Source: an uncultured Bacilli bacterium (GTDB taxonomy: Bacteria > Bacillota_I > Bacilli_A > RF39 > UBA660). Taken from it: a DNA stretch of 64,000 bases. This document shows positions 59,743 through 64,000 of the stretch, piece after piece (the stretch's first letter is position 1; each line of letters starts with the position of its first letter). The stretch is taken from assembly GCA_958413985.1 (NCBI GenBank), contig CATYVZ010000001.1, forward strand, positions 1-64,000. The letters run 5' to 3'. The notes under the pieces were generated by a model. The model made no database searches. It was not told where the DNA came from and was given only the letters and a program-made list of their open reading frames with translations. The position numbers and the translations under genes are program-made.

Positions 59743-61113
59743 ATGGGTGCAGTGCTATTGGCTATTGTTGGATTAGTTTTGACTTTAACGTTTATAATAT
59801 TGTTTTATAGTAAAAAACGAGTCGATAATAATGAGACAAATATTTATTCAAAACTTTTAATAATCAATACTGTTTTTATTATAATTGGATTAATAACTTT
59901 TGCCATAGCAAAAATTACAAATAATATTTCATTAATTGGAATCTTCCAAAAAATATATATGAGTATATTGATTATACTAGATTATTTTTCTATAAAATAC
60001 TGCTTTTTAATTTCTAAGTTAAAAATTGATAAATATAAACTGATAAATAAGATTTTGATAATACTAACTTTTATAACAATATTATTAATATTTATTTTAC
60101 CATTAACAGTAGTTTATTATGATGACGTGTTAGATGGTTGGGGTCCTTCGTATAATGTTACTATCATTTATTCTATAATTAGTTATTTAATATTTATTAT
60201 ATTGACATTTTATTTAATACTAAAAAAAGAATCAATAATGAAATTAACGCCATTTTTAGTATTAATTATGCTATATTTAGTTGGATTTATTTTAAGAAAT
60301 GTTTATCAAGAGTTAATATTTGAGGGTTTTTTCTACTCATATATGCTGTTAATCATGTATCACACAATAGAAAATCCCGACATGAAAATGTTAAGAGAAC
60401 TACAACTAACGCAGAGTCAAATGAAAAAGTCTAATCAAATTAAATCTGAATTTTTATCAAGCATGTCTCATGAAATAAGAACTCCATTAAATGCTATTGT
60501 GGGATATAGTCAATTAATTGATTGCTCTACAACTTTGGAAGAAGCAAAAGAAAATGCTAAAGATATAATAAATTCTTCAGATGTTTTACTTAATATGTAT
60601 CAAAATATGTTAGATATTTATAAATTAGAATCTAATGAAATAACTGTTGAAAAAAAAGAATATAATCCTAATAATGAATTTAGTTCATTGCTCAATATGT
60701 TCAATTATAAGGTGATTGATAAAAAATTAGAATTAATTAGTGAGATAGATGAAATGCCTATATTGATTGGAGCAATAGATATAATTAAAAAATCAATTAT
60801 TAATATATTAGATAATGCAATTAAATATACTAATAATGGTTATATTTTATTTCGATCAAGTTTTAATGAAAAAAAAGAATTGATTATCACAATTAAAGAT
60901 ACTGGAGTTGGAATAAAAAAAGAGAATTTAGATAAATTATTTACTAATTTTGAAAGATTAGAATATAAAGATTCAAATGTAAATGGTATGGGTTTGGGAT
61001 TATCATTAACTAAAAATTTATTAGAACTTATTGATGGGAAAATAGAAATAAAATCAGAGGTTGGGCAAGGTACGCAAGTTAAAATTATTGTAAAACAGGA
61101 TGTAGCGAAATGA
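59743..61113 (+). CDS. Membrane sensor histidine kinase
   Basis: 456 residues. About seven N-terminal membrane spans (1-215) form the sensor, resembling 7TM-type input domains. HisKA follows with the phosphorylated H243 in FLSSMSHEIRTPLNA, then HATPase with NILDNAIKYT (N box), IKDTGVGI (G1), NFERLE (F box) and GMGLGLSLTK (G2). No response regulator gene follows; only a short open stretch does, so the partner was lost or is elsewhere. An AAAGGAG site is 11 bases before this ATG. Part of the insert between smc repeats. Confidence 0.88.
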   Translation: MGAVLLAIVGLVLTLTFIILFYSKKRVDNNETNIYSKLLIINTVFIIIGLITFAIAKITNNISLIGIFQKIYMSILIILDYFSIKYCFLISKLKIDKYKLINKILIILTFITILLIFILPLTVVYYDDVLDGWGPSYNVTIIYSIISYLIFIILTFYLILKKESIMKLTPFLVLIMLYLVGFILRNVYQELIFEGFFYSYMLLIMYHTIENPDMKMLRELQLTQSQMKKSNQIKSEFLSSMSHEIRTPLNAIVGYSQLIDCSTTLEEAKENAKDIINSSDVLLNMYQNMLDIYKLESNEITVEKKEYNPNNEFSSLLNMFNYKVIDKKLELISEIDEMPILIGAIDIIKKSIINILDNAIKYTNNGYILFRSSFNEKKELIITIKDTGVGIKKENLDKLFTNFERLEYKDSNVNGMGLGLSLTKNLLELIDGKIEIKSEVGQGTQVKIIVKQDVAK

Positions 61114-61250
61114 AGGCATTAGTAGATTATAAAATGCTAAAACATTTGATAAATGTAAAAGATAATAATTATAAATAAGTAATCAAACTAACTGATGATG
61201 TTGTTGAAGATGTAAGAAAAATATGTGTTAGATTAGAAGAAATTTCATAA
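61110..61250 (+). pseudogene. Broken reading frame joined to a second smc tail
   Basis: Starting at an ATG that overlaps the kinase stop (ATGA), the frame gives MKALVDYKMLKHLINVKDNN then YK and a TAA at 61176-61178; the same frame then continues VIKLTDDVVEDVRKIC and ends VRLEEIS, the exact SMC C-terminus. I do not recognise the first part. It looks like a truncated cargo gene fused to the duplicated smc end, or random open sequence in phase. Confidence 0.5.
61225..61250 (+). repeat. 26-bp direct repeat, copy 2
   Basis: Exact copy of the smc 3' end at 58566-58591, directly followed by the terminator arm. Confidence 0.9.
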
Positions 61251-61263
61251 GTTTCTTCTTTTT
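61235..61263 (+). terminator. Terminator formed by the second smc tail
   Basis: AGAAGAAA (61235-61242) within the repeated tail pairs with TTTCTTCT (61252-61259), then TTTT. Copy 1 lacks this right arm. Confidence 0.75.
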
Positions 61264-61275
61264 CTTTTGAAATTA

Positions 61276-61322
61276 TGTTATAATTAAAGAGAGCCTAGAA
61301 ACTCTCGTTTGGAGGTTTTTTT
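61276..61322 (+). promoter_or_regulatory. pyrG promoter and leader hairpins
   Basis: Extended -10 TGTTATAAT at 61276-61284; the -35 is weak. The short leader can form GAGAG/CTCTC (61289-61306), or AAAC/GTTT plus CCT/AGG followed by a T7 run ending just before the ATG; GGAGG for translation lies in that right arm. The two folds exclude each other, so a pyrG attenuation switch is plausible. Confidence 0.5.
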
Positions 61323-62930
61323 ATGTCAAAATATGTTTTTGTTACCGGCGGTGTTGTATCAGGATTAGGAAAAGGAATAACGGCATCTAGTATTGCTTTA
61401 TTATTAAAATCTAGAGGATATAAAGTATTCATGCAAAAGTTTGATCCTTATATTAATGTCGATCCTGGAACGATGTCGCCTTACCAACACGGTGAAGTTT
61501 ACGTAACTGCTGATGGAGCTGAAACGGATCTAGATTTAGGTCATTATGAAAGATTCATCGATGAAGAATTAAATTATTCTTCTAATTGTACAACTGGAAA
61601 AATATTTTCTTCAGTTATCGAAAAAGAAAGAAGGGGTGACTATTTAGGAGCGACTGTTCAATTTGTGCCTCATATTACTAACGAAATTAAAAATAAAATC
61701 TTTGAAGCTAGTTCTACTAGTGGCGCTGATTTTATAATTGTCGAAATAGGGGGAACTATTGGCGATATCGAGTCGCAAGTTTATCTAGAAGCGCTTAGAC
61801 AGTTACGTAATGATTTAGGAAAAGATAAAACATTGTTTGTTCATACTACTTTGATTCCTTATATTTATGGTTCTGGGGAATTAAAAACGAAACCGACCCA
61901 ACATTCAGTTATCGAATTAAGAGGTTTGGGAATTCAGCCGGATATTTTAGTATGTCGGTGTCCTTATCAGTTAGATGATGATATTAAAAGAAAATTATCG
62001 CTATATTGTAGCGTCGATAAAGAAAATATTATCGATGCAGTCGATGTTAAAAATATCTATCAAATTCCACTTAATTTTTATGAGCAAAAACTTGATATAG
62101 CTATCTTAAAGCAATTTAAAATGGAAGTGAAAACAGCAAGTATTGCTTATTGGCAAGATTTAGTAAAAACTGTCGATAATTTAGAAAAAGAAGTTAAAAT
62201 TGCTTTAGTTGGCAAATATGTCGAATTACATGATGCCTATATTTCTGTGGTTGAAAGTTTAAAACATGCTGGTTATAAATATAAAACAAAAATCAATATT
62301 AATTGGATCGATGCCGAAACATTAGAACAGGATGATCTTGATTTAGATAAAGTATTTGAAGATATCTCTGGTATTTTGGTGCCAGGTGGATTTGGCAGTC
62401 GCGGAATCGAAGGCAAAATTAAAGCGATCAAATATGCAAGAGAAAACAATATTTCTTTTTTAGGAATATGTCTTGGAATGCAGTTAGCTTGTATTGAATT
62501 TGCTAGAAATGTATGTCAGATAAAAATGGCTAATTCGACTGAATTTGACGAATTAACTAATGATCCAATTATCGATCTAATGAGTGATCAAAAAGAGATC
62601 ATCAATATGGGTGGCACTTTAAGATTAGGAAATTACGATTGTAAAATTAAAGAGGGGACTTTAGCTTATAAATTGTACCAGACTAGTGATGTTAAGGAAA
62701 GACATCGTCATCGCTATGAATTTAACAATACATATAAAGATATATTAGAAAAGAAAGGTTTTATTTTTTCAGGTATCAATGAAAAGGCTAATCTAGTTGA
62801 AATAATCGAGTATGAAAACCATCCATTTTTCATCGCTTGTCAATTTCACCCTGAATTTAAATCACGTCCAACAAAACCACATCCTTTGTTTGATGGATTT
62901 ATTCAAAATAGCATTAAAAAAAGTTCATAA
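61323..62930 (+). CDS. pyrG: CTP synthase
   Basis: Makes CTP from UTP, ATP and glutamine, 535 residues. The synthetase domain begins YVFVTGGVVSGLGKGITASS with the P-loop; the glutaminase domain has the nucleophile in FLGICLGMQLACIEFARN and the His/Glu of FHPEFKSRP. About 16 TCGA tetranucleotides by hand count, typical of the housekeeping genes here. Its stop lies in the loop of the next terminator. Confidence 0.97.
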   Translation: MSKYVFVTGGVVSGLGKGITASSIALLLKSRGYKVFMQKFDPYINVDPGTMSPYQHGEVYVTADGAETDLDLGHYERFIDEELNYSSNCTTGKIFSSVIEKERRGDYLGATVQFVPHITNEIKNKIFEASSTSGADFIIVEIGGTIGDIESQVYLEALRQLRNDLGKDKTLFVHTTLIPYIYGSGELKTKPTQHSVIELRGLGIQPDILVCRCPYQLDDDIKRKLSLYCSVDKENIIDAVDVKNIYQIPLNFYEQKLDIAILKQFKMEVKTASIAYWQDLVKTVDNLEKEVKIALVGKYVELHDAYISVVESLKHAGYKYKTKININWIDAETLEQDDLDLDKVFEDISGILVPGGFGSRGIEGKIKAIKYARENNISFLGICLGMQLACIEFARNVCQIKMANSTEFDELTNDPIIDLMSDQKEIINMGGTLRLGNYDCKIKEGTLAYKLYQTSDVKERHRHRYEFNNTYKDILEKKGFIFSGINEKANLVEIIEYENHPFFIACQFHPEFKSRPTKPHPLFDGFIQNSIKKSS

Positions 62931-62942
62931 TTGAACTTTTTT
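62917..62942 (+). terminator. Bidirectional terminator between pyrG and def
   Basis: AAAAAGTTCA (ending 62927) pairs with TGAACTTTTTT (62932-62942) around TAAT. The TAA stop of pyrG falls in the loop. Confidence 0.85.
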
Positions 62943-63489
62943 AAATTAATCTAATTTCTTTTTCACTAAAGAAAGGTTTGTTTTTATCAATACGATCATA
63001 GAATAGAATTCCATTTAAATGATCGATTTCGTGTTGGAAAGCAATCGACAATTCTTCTCTTGCACGAACTTTAATTTTATTGCCTTCGATATCATAACCT
63101 TCAACTGTTACTCTAGCGTGACGTGGAACGTGTCCATCGACTTCACGATTGACTGATAAACATCCTTCACCAACGTCAGCGGCGATCATTTCTTCAGAAT
63201 AAGAAACTATTTTAGGATTAACGAAAACATATTCATCAAAAATGCCATCTTCGACTTCATGGACGATAATAATAACTCTTTTATTTATGCCTAGTTGTGG
63301 GAAAGCTAAACCCATTCCAGGTCTTAAATTATATTTATTTGCATATTCTTCAATTTGACTATATGTCAATTCTGTTATCGCTTGTTCGATTAATGCAACT
63401 TCTTTTTTTGATAACGGTAGAGTGGCATCTTTACTAATTTGTCTTAATCGGTGGTCTTTTTCATCTAAAATCTTTAATTTTTCGAACAT
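62941..63489 (-). CDS. def: Peptide deformylase
   Basis: Removes the N-formyl group from nascent proteins, 182 residues. Motif 1 is GMGLAFPQLGIN (Ala to Phe change in the usual GxGLAAPQ), motif 2 EGCLSVN with the metal cysteine, motif 3 QHEIDHLNG with two metal histidines. This is the longer type 2 form of Bacillota. AAGGAG lies upstream of the start on the minus strand. Confidence 0.95.
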   Translation of the reverse strand: MFEKLKILDEKDHRLRQISKDATLPLSKKEVALIEQAITELTYSQIEEYANKYNLRPGMGLAFPQLGINKRVIIIVHEVEDGIFDEYVFVNPKIVSYSEEMIAADVGEGCLSVNREVDGHVPRHARVTVEGYDIEGNKIKVRAREELSIAFQHEIDHLNGILFYDRIDKNKPFFSEKEIRLI

Positions 63490-63557
63490 ATAACCAACTC
63501 CTTATCTAAAATTTATTTAAAACTAACTAGTATTTTACCACATTTTTCATTTTTTTC

Positions 63558-63585
63558 AAAATAAAAAGGAAGTTATTTCTTCCTT
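63558..63585 (-). terminator. Terminator of the YjcZ-like gene
   Basis: On the minus strand AAGGAAG pairs with CTTCCTT around AAATAA, then TTTATTTT. The stop codon falls in the left arm. Confidence 0.75.
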
Positions 63586-63775
63586 ATCTTTGGCATGAAG
63601 TTGAAGGGCAAGGTGCTGAATTACGCTCAAAAGCTCTAGCTCCAATAATTATTACTAACAAAATAAATAAAACTAGAAGTATAGCAGCACCGTATCCTGC
63701 TCCTGTACCACCGTAGCCATAGCCACCGTATGGTTGCCCGCAACCATAACCACTATATCCTCCGTAATAATACAT
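63584..63775 (-). CDS. YjcZ-like Gly/Tyr-rich small membrane protein
   Basis: 63 residues: a Gly/Tyr-rich head with GYGCGQPYGGYGYGG, then GYGAAILLVLFILLVIIIGA, matching the membrane segment of YjcZ-family (sporulation-associated) peptides, and a short tail with two cysteines. It has a near-perfect AGAAGGAGGT site before the ATG and its own terminator, so it is a real gene. YjcZ proteins are named from spore formers; here a general small membrane role is equally possible. Confidence 0.7.
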   Translation of the reverse strand: MYYYGGYSGYGCGQPYGGYGYGGTGAGYGAAILLVLFILLVIIIGARAFERNSAPCPSTSCQR

Positions 63776-63857
63776 ATTATTACCTCCTTCTTGCTAATAT
63801 ATTTTATTAGTTTATGTATAAATTGTTCATTTAAAAAACCTAATTTTGAAATTTGTG

Positions 63858-63886
63858 TTTTCAAATCAATAAAAATATGTTATTAT
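63858..63886 (+). promoter_or_regulatory. Promoter of the last gene
   Basis: TTTTCA at 63858-63863 and TATTAT at 63881-63886 with a 17-base spacer. Confidence 0.5.
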
Positions 63887-63903
63887 AGTTAATGGTGAAC
63901 AAT

Positions 63904-64000
63904 ATGAAAGCACTTTTTAAAAATTTAAAAAGTTTAATCAGTAAAATGGATAAGCCATTATTAATTATTACCATCTTATTCTTTTTATTTGGTCTTTTAA
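63904..64000 (+). CDS. Start of an FtsW/RodA-like protein (cut by window end)
   Basis: Only 32 codons are visible: a basic cytosolic start then SKMDKPLLIITILFFLFGLL, which is the typical beginning of SEDS-family glycosyltransferases FtsW/RodA/SpoVE (MDK followed by the first span). RBS GGTGA precedes the ATG. With so little sequence the assignment is tentative. Confidence 0.5.
   Translation, partial: MKALFKNLKSLISKMDKPLLIITILFFLFGLL

Noticed and set aside
59743..61250. Two-component system with an adjacent response regulator
   Set aside because: The sequence after the kinase is only a 22-codon ORF then a stop; no receiver-domain motif is visible.
1..64000. Mycoplasma genetic code (TGA as Trp)
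   Set aside because: Several genes end in TGA at family-consistent positions (rsmC, folD, ACP, FkbH-like) and all conserved Trp are TGG.
1..64000. CRISPR array or replication origin
   Set aside because: No regularly spaced repeats and no DnaA-box cluster near dnaA/dnaN were seen.

Overview
The window is an AT-rich chromosome segment (hand-scanned genes are roughly 27-30% GC) from a low-GC Bacillota, most likely an uncultured gut lineage near the root of the Mollicutes/Erysipelotrichia (RF39-like). Evidence: the rplKA-rplJL-rpoBC order with an L10 leader, an argS T-box, teichoic-acid type linkage-unit genes, a short mycoplasma-size SMC (981 aa) and strong Shine-Dalgarno sites. TGA is used as a stop (rsmC, folD, the ACP gene) and Trp is TGG, so this is genetic code 11, not the mycoplasma code. 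The taxonomic call is inference.

Layout. 0.3-3.7 kb: clpC and a serine beta-lactamase-family hydrolase. 3.7-14.9 kb: secE-nusG, rplK-rplA, rplJ-rplL, rsmC, rpoB-rpoC, with consensus promoters, L1/L10 leader elements and a terminator inside the rpoC stop region. 14.9-16.3 kb: a pilin-like surface gene with a leader carrying a short ORF with a 9-G tract and a hairpin that covers the ribosome-binding site; its C-terminus has an almost all-NNY, GC-rich block like a diversity-generating-retroelement variable region. 16.3-20.8 kb: a CDP-alcohol phosphatidyltransferase, then a secreted glucosaminidase ending in a dockerin next to a membrane-anchored cohesin protein. 20.9-30.7 kb: a surface-polysaccharide locus (Wzy-like polymerase, glycosyltransferases, a flippase fused to a GT-D domain, TagA, WecB/MnaA, TagO).

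31.3-39.3 kb: an operon coding an FkbH-like enzyme, an acyl carrier protein, a MaoC hydratase, an MBOAT acyltransferase, a DltD-like SGNH protein, an aldo/keto reductase and a split transketolase, with acpS tail-to-tail. I read it as a Dlt-like system that would load a hydroxyacyl (perhaps glyceryl or glycolyl) group instead of D-alanine and esterify the neighbouring cell-surface polymer. This is the best candidate for an undescribed system here.

39.3-42.6 kb: perR-like regulator with operator, rubrerythrin, glyA, folD, tRNA-Met. 42.6-45.6 kb: a tRNA-linked hot spot with two decayed tRNA-Met copies, two related terminator leaders, a small antisense membrane-peptide gene and three cargo genes. 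45.7-55.6 kb: DUF362 and DUF5661 proteins, membrane proteins, ogt plus DUF1848, DedA, T-box-argS, an exonuclease, tcdA and a pseudopilin with an Ig-like domain. 55.6-64 kb: smc, a two-gene insert (acyltransferase and histidine kinase) bounded by a 26-bp repeat of the smc 3' end, pyrG, def, a YjcZ-like small protein and the start of an FtsW/RodA-like gene cut by the window end. No CRISPR, transposase, integrase or rRNA was seen.
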